From: Shewanella schlegeliana
GTDB taxonomy: Bacteria; Pseudomonadota; Gammaproteobacteria; Enterobacterales; Shewanellaceae
Direction: 5' to 3'
DNA: 64,000 bases
Assembly (NCBI RefSeq): GCF_016765635.1
Contig: NZ_JAESVD010000003.1
Coordinates: 62,001 to 126,000 of the forward strand
Shown: positions 27,951 through 36,909 of the stretch, piece by piece
How the letters are laid out: every line of letters begins with the position of its first letter
How positions within the stretch are numbered: the stretch's first letter is position 1
The notes under the pieces: generated by a model
Database searches by the model: none
The model's input: only the letters and a program-made list of their open reading frames with translations
What the model was told of the DNA's origin: nothing
Translations under genes and position numbers: made by a program

Positions 27951-29093
27951 ATGAGTCCTGAAATCATCGCCATGGCTAAAGAAACTGCCGGAATGTTTCT
28001 GTTTTTAGCGGCCGAGCTAACCCTGCTATTTATCGCAATTAGCTATATCGTCGGTTTGCTTCAGGAATACATTCCACCAGAAAAGATCCAATCGATTTTA
28101 AGTTCGAAGAAAGGTAAGGGTTACATTATTGCCGCGCTACTTGGCTCGATAACGCCATTTTGCTCGTGCTCTACCATCCCGTTCTTAAAAGGTTTGCTAA
28201 GAGCAAAGGCGGGTTTTGGTCCCATGATGGTGTTCCTGTTTTCAAGCCCATTATTGAACCCAATTATCATCGGCCTATTTATCGTAACCTTTGGCTTTAA
28301 AGTGGCACTGTTTTACTTCGTCGTTGCCATGACCGTATCGGTAACTGCGGGTTATATTCTTGAAAAGTTGGGATTTGAGCGTTACGTAAAACCCGAAGCT
28401 TATGAAGCGGCTGGCGCATCTAGCTGTGGTACAAGCTGTAGCGATACCCCTAAAGCAGCGGCAAAGGTTGAAGCTGAAACGGCAGTAAGTTGCTGCTCAG
28501 CCCCTAAAACTATCACTGTTCCAGTGGCTAATACCAGTTGCTGCAGCGAGCCGAAAAAAGCAGTTGAAGCGGTGACAACAAGCTGTTGCTCAGAGCCTGT
28601 ACTTGCCACAGCTAGTTGCTGTACAAACAGTACTGAACCAGCGCTCAGCAGCTGTGGGACTAACGAAAGCGTCAAACAAGACAACCGTTGGATGCGTGTA
28701 TGGCGCGCAACCTGGAAAGACTTTAAGCAGGTGCTACCTTACTTGATGATTGGTATTTTACTTGGCTCATTTATCTATGGATTTATTCCGACAGATTTAA
28801 TCGCTGAGTATGCAGGCGAAGGCACTTGGTATGCTATTCCAATCGCTGCAGTGATTGGTATTCCACTCTACATTCGAGCAGAAGCGGTGATCCCATTAAG
28901 CTCGGCATTAGTAGCAAAAGGAATGGCGCTTGGTTCGGTGATGGCACTGATTATTGGTAGCGCAGGGGCAAGTTTAACCGAGGTGATTCTGCTTAAGTCT
29001 ATCTTTAAGAATCAGATGATTGCCGCGTTCCTCGCAGTCATCTTGGGTATGGCGATGGCTGCAGGCTATCTGTACACAATTCTCTTTGCCTAA
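27951..29093 (+). CDS. YraQ/ArsP-family permease with cysteine-rich loop
   Basis: A 380-residue inner-membrane protein of the DUF318 (YraQ/ArsP) type. The family core motif TPFCSCSTIP lies about residues 67-77, and the second half repeats the fold (IPLYIRAEAVIPL). Some relatives export methylated arsenicals. Between the halves, about residues 155-235, is an unusual soluble loop with 11 Cys, including four SCC units (two SCCSEP, SCCSAP, SCCTNS) flanked by SSCGT. This looks like a soft-metal or metalloid-binding insertion. The ATG at 27951 is chosen for the GAGGTAAG ribosome-binding site; an upstream in-frame TTG has none. Monocistronic. Confidence 0.85.
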   Translation: MSPEIIAMAKETAGMFLFLAAELTLLFIAISYIVGLLQEYIPPEKIQSILSSKKGKGYIIAALLGSITPFCSCSTIPFLKGLLRAKAGFGPMMVFLFSSPLLNPIIIGLFIVTFGFKVALFYFVVAMTVSVTAGYILEKLGFERYVKPEAYEAAGASSCGTSCSDTPKAAAKVEAETAVSCCSAPKTITVPVANTSCCSEPKKAVEAVTTSCCSEPVLATASCCTNSTEPALSSCGTNESVKQDNRWMRVWRATWKDFKQVLPYLMIGILLGSFIYGFIPTDLIAEYAGEGTWYAIPIAAVIGIPLYIRAEAVIPLSSALVAKGMALGSVMALIIGSAGASLTEVILLKSIFKNQMIAAFLAVILGMAMAAGYLYTILFA

Positions 29094-29109
29094 GCCTATC
29101 TAATGTTCT

Positions 29110-29152
29110 AAGGGCGATCTTGTGAGTATGTTCAATGCTCACAAGCTCCCTT
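29110..29152. terminator. Hairpin between converging permease and LysR genes
   Basis: CTTGTGAG/CTCACAAG stem with outer AAGGG/CCCTT pairing after an internal bulge. It overlaps the last codon of the LysR gene. T-runs are weak. Confidence 0.55.
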
Positions 29153-30062
29153 ATCTAAGTTTACCGAAAACACAATCAATCACGCACTGCTGTAACCACT
29201 CATCCAACGGGTTTCGACGGGACTTATTAGCATAGATTAATGCAAATTCAGACGATGGTTGCTCTAGCTTAGGATCAATCTTAAGCACCCTAAACCGATC
29301 TGATAATGTTGCAGCCAGTAACTTTGAGCAGGGCAGCAGCATATCGGTCAGCTCTAAACTTCTTAAGATAATATTCATTTTACTGCTTGATAGCTGAACT
29401 TGTGGCTGGCAACCTAATTTTCTTAATGCATCTACAGCAAAGTTTTTTGTTTCATTCCAGCCAGGAACAATATGTGAGGCTAATGGGTACTTTAAAAAGT
29501 CTTCGACCTGTATAACCTCCTTTTGAAGCGGATGCTCTTTACGGCAAAGCACAACAAAGTCATCTGTACCTAATCTCTCCTGGATTAGCTGCTTTGTCAG
29601 CTCTAATGGAAAATAGTTAATCGCCAGTTGAATTTCACCGTCAATAATTTGATCCGGTGTACTCTCCTCCCAATCAGCCATGTAAATTTCCATATTGGGG
29701 GCTCTCTCGGTTAACATTTTAATTAACGGAGGCACTAACCAATGCGCAATAAACCCATTCACTGCAATGGTCACTTTCCCACTATAAAGATAAGGATCGA
29801 ACTCCTCCTCGACGTGAAGCGCTTCAAATAATTGATCCATCGCTTCTGGTAAGCGTGAACCAATAACCAATGCCTTTGAAGTGGGTTCTAAACCGTGAGC
29901 GGTTCTAACAAACAACTCATCACCAAAATAATCTCTTAAACGCCTGAGAGCACGACTCACCGCAGGCTGGCTCAGATGTAATATTTCAGCTGCCTTGCGA
30001 GTGTTTTTCACCTCAATGAGCACACGGAAAACTTTTAACAGATTAAGGTCGAGTTGGCTCAT
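29151..30062 (-). CDS. LysR-family transcriptional regulator
   Basis: A 303-residue LysR regulator beginning MSQLDLNLLKVFRVL, with helix-turn-helix around NTRKAAEILHLSQPAVSRALRRL (about residues 19-40) and a substrate-binding-like C-terminal domain. It converges with the Cys-rich permease and is followed upstream by a second LysR gene on the same strand, 156 bases away. A 12-bp palindrome, TACCCTAGGGTA, at 30133 lies 71 bases upstream and could be its operator. Target unknown. Confidence 0.9.
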   Translation of the reverse strand: MSQLDLNLLKVFRVLIEVKNTRKAAEILHLSQPAVSRALRRLRDYFGDELFVRTAHGLEPTSKALVIGSRLPEAMDQLFEALHVEEEFDPYLYSGKVTIAVNGFIAHWLVPPLIKMLTERAPNMEIYMADWEESTPDQIIDGEIQLAINYFPLELTKQLIQERLGTDDFVVLCRKEHPLQKEVIQVEDFLKYPLASHIVPGWNETKNFAVDALRKLGCQPQVQLSSSKMNIILRSLELTDMLLPCSKLLAATLSDRFRVLKIDPKLEQPSSEFALIYANKSRRNPLDEWLQQCVIDCVFGKLR

Positions 30063-30132
30063 AAGTCAGTAATATCAAGAGAAAAGTGGAGAACATCTTC
30101 ATTTGATATTAGATGCATCCTAAAGTAAAAGA

Positions 30133-30144
30133 TACCCTAGGGTA
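30133..30144. promoter_or_regulatory. TACCCTAGGGTA palindrome upstream of LysR gene
   Basis: Perfect 12-bp palindrome in the 156-base gap between two LysR genes. It is a candidate operator; the sequence alone cannot assign a regulator. Confidence 0.3.
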
Positions 30145-30218
30145 AAATGAGCTCAGTTAAGATAAGCCCAAGAAAATGTAAACTCGGCAGCAAGTCATGC
30201 CACCGAGATAAAAGCAAC

Positions 30219-31166
30219 TTAAGCTAAAGCAGATTCAAGCTGATAGCGAGTCGGCGTGTTTTTTTGAGGGTGACGATTCAATAGAAACTCAATAAAACCG
30301 GAAGTAACAGGACTTAGGCTTTTTGATTTAAGGTAAACAATACTAAAGCAACTTGTGAGTTTCACCATATCCGATACAGGCAGACTCACCAGCCTTCCCT
30401 CCGCAAGCTCTTTTCGCACCGCGATCTCAGGAGTAATAGCCACCATATTGCAATTTAGTAGTGACTCTTTAATCGGGTAAAATTGATCGAACTTAACTAA
30501 ACCACCAAAGTCATGGCGATCTTTATCAAACAGATCACCAAACTGTGTCTGTAAACTTAAAGGCATAGCCCTAGGTAGCGCCAAGGGATATTCTCTTAAA
30601 TCATCAAGCATTAATGTTTTACTCATCACTAGCGGATGATCGGCTCTAACACAAAAAATAATTTCATACTCGGGTAAAGGTAAGGTCACCAGTTCATCTC
30701 GCTTATCAAAATCTGTCGCTTTAGTCTCAGCAACAAACATAGATAATCCACCGCCTATTAACCGTTCATAGAGTTCTGCTGGTGACTCAACGATTAACTC
30801 AACATTGATATGTGGGTAGAGACGAATAAAGTTTCCAATAGCCGAACCTAACAATGCATTCGAAGGAATTGGACTTGAACCTATCAAGATATCACCAGCA
30901 TCAAGACCATTGAGCGAGCGAATATCCCGATACAAAAGATCCACGTCATCGATAATTTTTTGCCCCTGCCTTACCACCAACTCCCCAAACTCAGTTAATG
31001 ATACTGATTTAGAGTTTCGCTCCAGTAATTTAACACCAAGACGCTCTTCCATCTTTTGAATACTGCGAGACAGTGAAGGTTGAGCCAAGTTAAGCTGCAC
31101 GGCGGCACGATTGAAATGTTTCAGCTTTGCCAGAACTAAAAAGTGCTTTAAATGCCTTAACTCCAA
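30219..31166 (-). CDS. LysR-family transcriptional regulator beside the subtilase
   Basis: A 315-residue LysR regulator. The TTG at 31166 is the start: it gives the conserved opening MELRHLKHFLVLAK and AAGGGGA lies 6 bases upstream. The helix-turn-helix is at about residues 18-40 (FNRAAVQLNLAQPSLSRSI), followed by an effector domain. It is divergent from the 50-aa ORF and the giant subtilase and is the natural candidate to control them; dyads at 31501-31527 are possible sites. Confidence 0.9.
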   Translation of the reverse strand: MELRHLKHFLVLAKLKHFNRAAVQLNLAQPSLSRSIQKMEERLGVKLLERNSKSVSLTEFGELVVRQGQKIIDDVDLLYRDIRSLNGLDAGDILIGSSPIPSNALLGSAIGNFIRLYPHINVELIVESPAELYERLIGGGLSMFVAETKATDFDKRDELVTLPLPEYEIIFCVRADHPLVMSKTLMLDDLREYPLALPRAMPLSLQTQFGDLFDKDRHDFGGLVKFDQFYPIKESLLNCNMVAITPEIAVRKELAEGRLVSLPVSDMVKLTSCFSIVYLKSKSLSPVTSGFIEFLLNRHPQKNTPTRYQLESALA

Positions 31167-31304
31167 TGAAAATCCCCTTACTGAATCGTTTACTTTCTCA
31201 ACAGCAATCTTAATCTGTTCAATCTCTGTTGGATAATGACTCTCTGATATTTAAGAAATAACAAAAACGTATAGCCGACGCTTGTGATCTAACAAGAGGT
31301 TTCT

Positions 31305-31457
31305 GTGGCAAAGATTAACAATTTGTATCCTTCCTTTGCTCAAGGTCGTTTTCATCAACTATTTATACTTTTTCCTATATCGACCATTTTTATGGCTCTG
31401 TTCTTCTACAGCTCTATGATTAGCAAGCTTTTTAAGCCATATCCACCTGACTGTTAA
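31305..31457 (+). CDS. Possible 50-residue membrane protein
   Basis: An ORF of 50 codons starting GTG with AAGAGG 5 bases upstream. It has an N-terminal polar part (VAKINNLYPSFAQGRF), one hydrophobic stretch of about 22 residues (LFILFPISTIFMALFFYSS) and a basic C-terminus ending KPYPPDC. This is the shape of a small single-pass membrane protein. It sits between the divergent LysR gene and the subtilase and ends 168 bases before the latter. Coding status is inferred from the ribosome-binding site and membrane-like composition only. Confidence 0.35.
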   Translation: MAKINNLYPSFAQGRFHQLFILFPISTIFMALFFYSSMISKLFKPYPPDC

Positions 31458-31500
31458 TGCTAACTCAGTGAATAATAAGTAAGCCTCTCCGCTATTACCA

Positions 31501-31527
31501 ATGCAAAAAATGCATCAAACATTGATG
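31501..31527. promoter_or_regulatory. Overlapping dyads upstream of the subtilase
   Basis: ATGCA-AAAAA-TGCAT (31501-31515) overlaps CATCAA-ACA-TTGATG (31513-31527); both are perfect. Their position, about 100 bases before the subtilase start, suits an activator such as the divergent LysR protein. Confidence 0.4.
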
Positions 31528-31625
31528 AATTTCGCATTAGCCAGATGTTACGTATTTGTTTAAAGATTGTGTTCGAACGGGGCCTCAATACCCCTAATAA
31601 CAATAACGATAGCGGGAGATTGACT

Positions 31626-34600
31626 GTGAAATTAAATACTATTTCAATAGCCATAAGCAGTGCCATCTACGGAGCGCTAGCCATGTCGAGTGCTCAAGCA
31701 TTCGATTCTGAGCGTATAAAGCCTGTCAACATCATGGAGTTATATCAGGCTCAACAAGAAGCAAAAGCCAATAGCAGCGAATTGCCTATAAAGCCACTAA
31801 GGCGTGGTGATATGAGTAATATCCACTTCAGCCCCAAACAGGCAAAAGATAAAATTCAAATCGAGAAAGATCTCGTTGGGCAACACACCTATATCGTGCG
31901 CCTACATGGCAGTTCCGTAGCGACCTATGAAGGGGGAATTCCTGGGCTGCAAGCCACAAAATCAACATTGAACGCTCAGAGCAAGAAACTCTTTCGTGCT
32001 GGTCAACCAGCAAAAGGCAATGGCGCTGCAATCGATGCCTACACCAACCATTTATTGAATAAACAGCAAGACTTTATCCAAAAATCAGGGGTTGAGGTTA
32101 AACAACAATTCACTCTGGCAGCGAATGCCGTCACAGTGGAAATGACCCAAGCTGAAGCTTTACACCTTGCTAGCATGTCTGAAGTGGCTTATGTACAGCG
32201 CTCTAAAATCTACCAGTTGCATACCGATATCGGCCCTGAGCACATAGGCGCAAGCGGTGTATGGGATGGGACAAAAACCAGCGATGGCAATGCGTATCTT
32301 GGCGAAGGCATGGTCGTAGGCATAATAGATACCGGTATCAATACCGATCACCCCTCATTTGCGGCAATCGATGGTGATGGTCATGAGCACATCAACCCGC
32401 TTGGTCAAGGAAATTACTTAGGTGATTGCGCCTTAGAAGAGTTTGCTAACCGCTGTAACGATAAACTCATTGGTGTCTACACCCATAAAGATATTACCGC
32501 CGAATACAGCGATGAGTGGGGCAACAAACTCGCACCAGACTTTGGTGAAGACTTCCAAGGCCATGGTAGCCATGTTGCTAGCACTGTTGCAGGTAACGTT
32601 CTCTATGATGTTGATGTTGTTGGTTCTCAATTAGGTGGTGGAGAAGGCAACCCAATTGGGGTTCAAATGCCTAAAATCTCGGGCGTAGCCCCCCGCGCCA
32701 ATATTATCTCTTATCAAGTCTGTATGGTAAGCGGTGGCTGTTCTGGTGATGCGATGTTATTTGCCATCGAGCAAGCGATCAAGGATGGTGTCGATGTCAT
32801 TAACATGTCGATTGGTGGCGCAGAAAGCTTTCCTTGGGATGATGCTTTTGAAATGGCATTCTTATCGGCTCGTGAAGCCGGTGTCGCTGTAGCCCTGTCT
32901 GCCGGTAACTCTGGCGCAGCTTACGGTACTGACTCTCTATATACAGTCGATCACACCTCACCTTGGGTGCTTAATGTCGCAGCCACGACCCATGCTCGTT
33001 CTATCGTTATCGAAGATAAGGCCCTTGATAATTTTGTGGGCGGAGACGCCTCACTGATGCCCTCAAGAATCGATGCTGCGGGGATCTCGGAGGCTTTTAG
33101 CGGTGAATTTGTCCTAGCAGTAGATTATGGTGATGCTCGCTGTAATGCCCCCTTCCCTGCAGGCACATTTGAACCCACGCATATCGTTATATGTGAACGT
33201 GGCGACATTGCCCGAGTTGATAAAGCGGCAAATGCAGCTGCCGGTGGCGCTGGTGCGTTTGTTCTCTATAACACATGGGATGAAGGCGACAGCGTCGTCA
33301 ATGATACCTATGTGATACCTGGGATCCATATCTCGGCTAAGCAGTGGTATGGAAACTGGCAAGTAACGGGTCTTCAACCTTGGCTAGCATCGGGTACCGG
33401 TCTTGAAGGCACCATTACAGCTTCAAATGCCAAGCGAGTCATCACCCCTGATGATGCTGACTGGCTAGCTGACTTCTCTTCTCGTGGACCATCAAGCACT
33501 GTTGATGAGATATTCTCTCCTGGTATTGCAGCCCCAGGAGTCGACATTTTCGCAGCCTGGAATGATGAAAACCCGCTAAATCCCCAAGCAGATACTCGTA
33601 ACTACAACAGCATCAGTGGTACATCGATGGCCAGCCCACATATTGCGGGCATCATGGCATTAGTACGCCAAGCCAACCCAGGTTGGACGGCATCAGAGGT
33701 ACAATCTGCTTTACAGATGACCGCCGACAGTACAGCCATTAAGGCTCTACATCCCTACGATAAAAAAGTCGAAGTCGCCGGGCCATATCGTGCGGGTCAT
33801 GGTTTAGCCAATGTTGAGCGCGCTATCAATGCAGGCCTTATCATGGATGAGTCAGCAGATAACTTCCGCCGAGCCAATCCACAAAATGGCGGGCAGGTTC
33901 GAGAGCTTAACCTTCCACAGTTAATCAATAAGGATTGTGGTCTAAGTTGTAGTTGGATCCGCACAGTTAAAGCAACTAAAGATGGTACTTGGACCGTTAA
34001 CACCAACTACTCCGATAGAGATCCTCTTTACTGGGATTTCACCTTAGATCCAACGGCAAGCGTATCTGTGACTCCTTCAACGTTCACTCTTAAAGCTGGC
34101 GAGACCATAGATTTAACGGTAACCAGTCTGTTTAAAGAGTCTGATATGGCTTGGTATGATGGTACAGTACAGACGGCCGTGGGTTCGATAGAGTTTGTGT
34201 CGAGTGATGCCAATACCCCGAGTGCCCTGTGGCCTTTCTTGACCACTTATAAAGGTAAAACCCTGCCAAACACAATCAATATCACCGCCCATGACGATCA
34301 GTCTAAACATGTCATTGCCGATGTCCCTTTTGGTGCACCGGGGTCAAGCTTAATCGGCGTTGCATACACTCCGGTTGAGGCAACAACGACTGAAATCATC
34401 CTGCCTAGAATGCAGTTTGGTGTCTCTATGATGGATGAAGAGTTCTATTGGGATACCAGCCAGCCTAATATCAAGACTTTTGAGGTAACGGTACCTGAGA
34501 ACAGCGCCGTATTTAGAGCCGAACTCCTTGGTCGTGTGAGTTCAGAGATAGATCATGCCCTCAATCAATACCTTGATTCCAGTATCTACATCTTTAAAGA

Positions 34601-36626
34601 CTTCAATAACGATGGCCGCCTACATAACTCTGAAGCCATTTGTGCCTCTATGCGTGGGCAAACCACTAAGGGCGAATACTGTGCGTTAGAAAACCCTGAG
34701 GCGGGTGAGTATACCATCATGGTGATGAGTGCTTATCCTCTGTTCCCTTTTGACAATGTTGATACTATTGAGATGGCACATGTGGTCATTCCAAAAGAGC
34801 AAACATCAGCCATAAACCTTAACTTTGAGGACACCAGTGAGCGTAACTCTAACCTAACCATCGACTGGAATATGGAGATGGAGCAAGGTAAGCGTTACTA
34901 CTCTGCAGCTGCTATTGCTGCAGGTGATAATGCAGAAGGTTCACTCGCAATGGTGCCCCTTAATATTACTCGCGGCGTTAATAGTGTCTCCATTGATAGC
35001 TCTCAAGACACGGCTCGCGTGGGTGATATCATCGATGTTAGCGTTATAGTACAGCCGAACCTATCGGGCAGTGATAGAGAAGTTGAACTATCAGCGGTGT
35101 TATCTGATGGCTTAAAGCTTGTACCCGACTCCATCTCTTCCATTGATGGCTTGACCGAAAACGAAAATGGCTTCTCGCTATTGAGAACTCAGCTTAATAC
35201 CGCGGCCAAAGAAACCAACTACAAGGTGACCACTAACCTTGAAGATGCGATGTGTCGAACTCCCCTCGATTTTGATTACCCTGATGGCACACCTATCGAT
35301 GGCGGCTATGTAGACCTAGCAAGATTTGGATTCGATGTGACTTGGGGAAGCTTCTATGAAGTCAATGAGTGGGGCTGGGGTAACTGGGTTCACGATACTG
35401 AAATTCCATTGATGGCAGGGACATTAGCCCCGTTCGACAATGCCGATTACTTCACTACTGACAGTATTATTCTAAGCTCGAAAGGTTGGCTACAGCTGGA
35501 TGTTTGGAACTACAACCCTTGGGACTTTGTCCCTATGGATATGTACCTAGAGTTACCCACTAACGATTACTCTACGCCACCTGATTTCATCGTAGCACCA
35601 TTTTGGGGAGGTAAAGATGCAGCAGGCGATATCTTTGCTGAGCAGAAGTGGAATCTAGCCATGTATGAACCCAACTGGGATCCGAGTGAAAGTAAAGGCG
35701 TTACCCTAGCCTATGCCGATGACTACACTATTATCGAGTGGAATAAAGCTGCCACACACGATAAGAGTTGGGATGAAAACTGGAACACGATTATTAGCCC
35801 ACGGGAGGATAGTTACGACTTCCAAGTATTCTTAAAATCGAATACCAGCCATAAACCTGGTGGATATGAAATCATAATGGCCTATGCCAACATCGATTTT
35901 GCTGGCGAAGCGGGTGATGGATCTATCGGTGTTCGTGGTTACAATGGCCCCCGTGGTACCTACGGTCCACTGAAAGGCCACACTGGCCAGAGTTATGCCT
36001 ACAACGATTTAACCGATAAGGTCTCAAATGATTTGGTTGTCTGTTATGACATTAGCGGCCCAAGCGACAGCATCGTTGTGGTTAACATGCAAGCCGAGGT
36101 CACTCATGATTCATTAGGCATAGACCAAACTGTAACAGTGACTGGCGAAGTTGAAGGGATCTCCGATGCCAATAGTGAGCAGGTCATCGCCGTTGCCTCT
36201 AACATCATTATGTCAGCCATTAGTGATAAAGTTGTCGCAGAGAATACAAGCCTAGAGGGCATTGTAGTGAACTATGCCGATAACGATGGTGGACTGTCGG
36301 CCAATACCATTACTGTAACTGGTGAGCATATCACTGCACAGATTAATGGCCATACGTCTGGATCAACATTTGATATTACGCCAAATACCAACTTCTGGGG
36401 GGAAACTATGGTCACTGTCACGGTATCAGATAATATCTTCCCTAATGATGCAGCCTCTCAAAGCTTTATGCTGACGGTCACCTCTGACGGCGTAGAACCG
36501 ACACCTCCGCCAGCAGCAGAGGAGCCAGCGCCAGAGTCTAACTCAGGTGGTAGCCTTGGGTGGTTAGCGCTACTCACTCTAGGCTTTGTTAGCCTAAGTC
36601 GCCGTAAAGGTCGCTCAGTGAAATAA
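31626..36626 (+). CDS. Giant secreted subtilisin-like protease (S8) with PA domain and GlyGly-CTERM
   Basis: A 1666-residue exported serine protease. GTG at 31626 with GGGAGA 6 bases upstream gives a signal peptide (cleavage about after SSAQA); the longer upstream frame has no such support. Domains: I9-like propeptide (about residues 80-190), S8 catalytic domain with Asp235 (GIIDTGI), His313 (GHGSH) and Ser667 (GTSMASPH), a protease-associated domain inserted at about 470-605, then several beta-sandwich modules, one with the EF-hand-like stretch FKDFNNDGRL. The C-terminus (NSGGSLGWLALLTL, then RRK) is a GlyGly-CTERM sorting tail, processed by rhombosortase in species that have it. It ends with a strong terminator. 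It probably degrades extracellular protein. Confidence 0.93.
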   Translation: MKLNTISIAISSAIYGALAMSSAQAFDSERIKPVNIMELYQAQQEAKANSSELPIKPLRRGDMSNIHFSPKQAKDKIQIEKDLVGQHTYIVRLHGSSVATYEGGIPGLQATKSTLNAQSKKLFRAGQPAKGNGAAIDAYTNHLLNKQQDFIQKSGVEVKQQFTLAANAVTVEMTQAEALHLASMSEVAYVQRSKIYQLHTDIGPEHIGASGVWDGTKTSDGNAYLGEGMVVGIIDTGINTDHPSFAAIDGDGHEHINPLGQGNYLGDCALEEFANRCNDKLIGVYTHKDITAEYSDEWGNKLAPDFGEDFQGHGSHVASTVAGNVLYDVDVVGSQLGGGEGNPIGVQMPKISGVAPRANIISYQVCMVSGGCSGDAMLFAIEQAIKDGVDVINMSIGGAESFPWDDAFEMAFLSAREAGVAVALSAGNSGAAYGTDSLYTVDHTSPWVLNVAATTHARSIVIEDKALDNFVGGDASLMPSRIDAAGISEAFSGEFVLAVDYGDARCNAPFPAGTFEPTHIVICERGDIARVDKAANAAAGGAGAFVLYNTWDEGDSVVNDTYVIPGIHISAKQWYGNWQVTGLQPWLASGTGLEGTITASNAKRVITPDDADWLADFSSRGPSSTVDEIFSPGIAAPGVDIFAAWNDENPLNPQADTRNYNSISGTSMASPHIAGIMALVRQANPGWTASEVQSALQMTADSTAIKALHPYDKKVEVAGPYRAGHGLANVERAINAGLIMDESADNFRRANPQNGGQVRELNLPQLINKDCGLSCSWIRTVKATKDGTWTVNTNYSDRDPLYWDFTLDPTASVSVTPSTFTLKAGETIDLTVTSLFKESDMAWYDGTVQTAVGSIEFVSSDANTPSALWPFLTTYKGKTLPNTINITAHDDQSKHVIADVPFGAPGSSLIGVAYTPVEATTTEIILPRMQFGVSMMDEEFYWDTSQPNIKTFEVTVPENSAVFRAELLGRVSSEIDHALNQYLDSSIYIFKDFNNDGRLHNSEAICASMRGQTTKGEYCALENPEAGEYTIMVMSAYPLFPFDNVDTIEMAHVVIPKEQTSAINLNFEDTSERNSNLTIDWNMEMEQGKRYYSAAAIAAGDNAEGSLAMVPLNITRGVNSVSIDSSQDTARVGDIIDVSVIVQPNLSGSDREVELSAVLSDGLKLVPDSISSIDGLTENENGFSLLRTQLNTAAKETNYKVTTNLEDAMCRTPLDFDYPDGTPIDGGYVDLARFGFDVTWGSFYEVNEWGWGNWVHDTEIPLMAGTLAPFDNADYFTTDSIILSSKGWLQLDVWNYNPWDFVPMDMYLELPTNDYSTPPDFIVAPFWGGKDAAGDIFAEQKWNLAMYEPNWDPSESKGVTLAYADDYTIIEWNKAATHDKSWDENWNTIISPREDSYDFQVFLKSNTSHKPGGYEIIMAYANIDFAGEAGDGSIGVRGYNGPRGTYGPLKGHTGQSYAYNDLTDKVSNDLVVCYDISGPSDSIVVVNMQAEVTHDSLGIDQTVTVTGEVEGISDANSEQVIAVASNIIMSAISDKVVAENTSLEGIVVNYADNDGGLSANTITVTGEHITAQINGHTSGSTFDITPNTNFWGETMVTVTVSDNIFPNDAASQSFMLTVTSDGVEPTPPPAAEEPAPESNSGGSLGWLALLTLGFVSLSRRKGRSVK

Positions 36627-36652
36627 CGCCTATTAGCGTCAAGCGTTCCTGT

Positions 36653-36682
36653 ATAAAGGCCTTCACCTGAAGGCCTTTATTT
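36653..36682 (+). terminator. Intrinsic terminator after the subtilase
   Basis: Stem AAAGGCCTTCA/TGAAGGCCTTT, 2-base loop, TATTTAT tail, 27 bases after the stop. Confidence 0.88.
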
Positions 36683-36759
36683 ATCTCTATCCCCTATTTT
36701 TCCGCCCCTCGGCAAGCTCCCCCCTCAGCGCTGGGAAGATAACAGGATTGATTAAAATA

Positions 36760-36789
36760 TATACAGCCCGATATTAGATAGCGTATAAT
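36760..36789 (+). promoter_or_regulatory. Candidate sigma70 promoter of arfA
   Basis: TATACA, 18 bases, and a perfect TATAAT at 36784. It would give a leader of about 115 bases before arfA, which includes the 7-bp tandem repeat. Confidence 0.5.
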
Positions 36790-36827
36790 TGCTCGCCGTT
36801 AATAGTATTAGCATTGACGAGAGCACT

Positions 36828-36853
36828 ATGGCTCATGGCTCATGGCTCATGGG
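36828..36853. repeat. ATGGCTC 7-bp tandem repeat in the arfA leader
   Basis: Three exact copies of ATGGCTC and a partial fourth (ATGGGC). The first ATG opens a 14-codon frame (MAHGSWLMGINKDS) that ends about 37 bases before arfA. It has no clear ribosome-binding site. Confidence 0.6.
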
Positions 36854-36909
36854 CATTAACAAGGATTCATAGCGAAACAACAGCTTGATAGAGCAAAAGA
36901 GGAGTATTG

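Noticed and set aside
28400..28684. Frame antisense to the Cys-rich loop of the permease
   Set aside because: A shadow created by the repetitive SCC codons; the sense strand carries the membrane protein.
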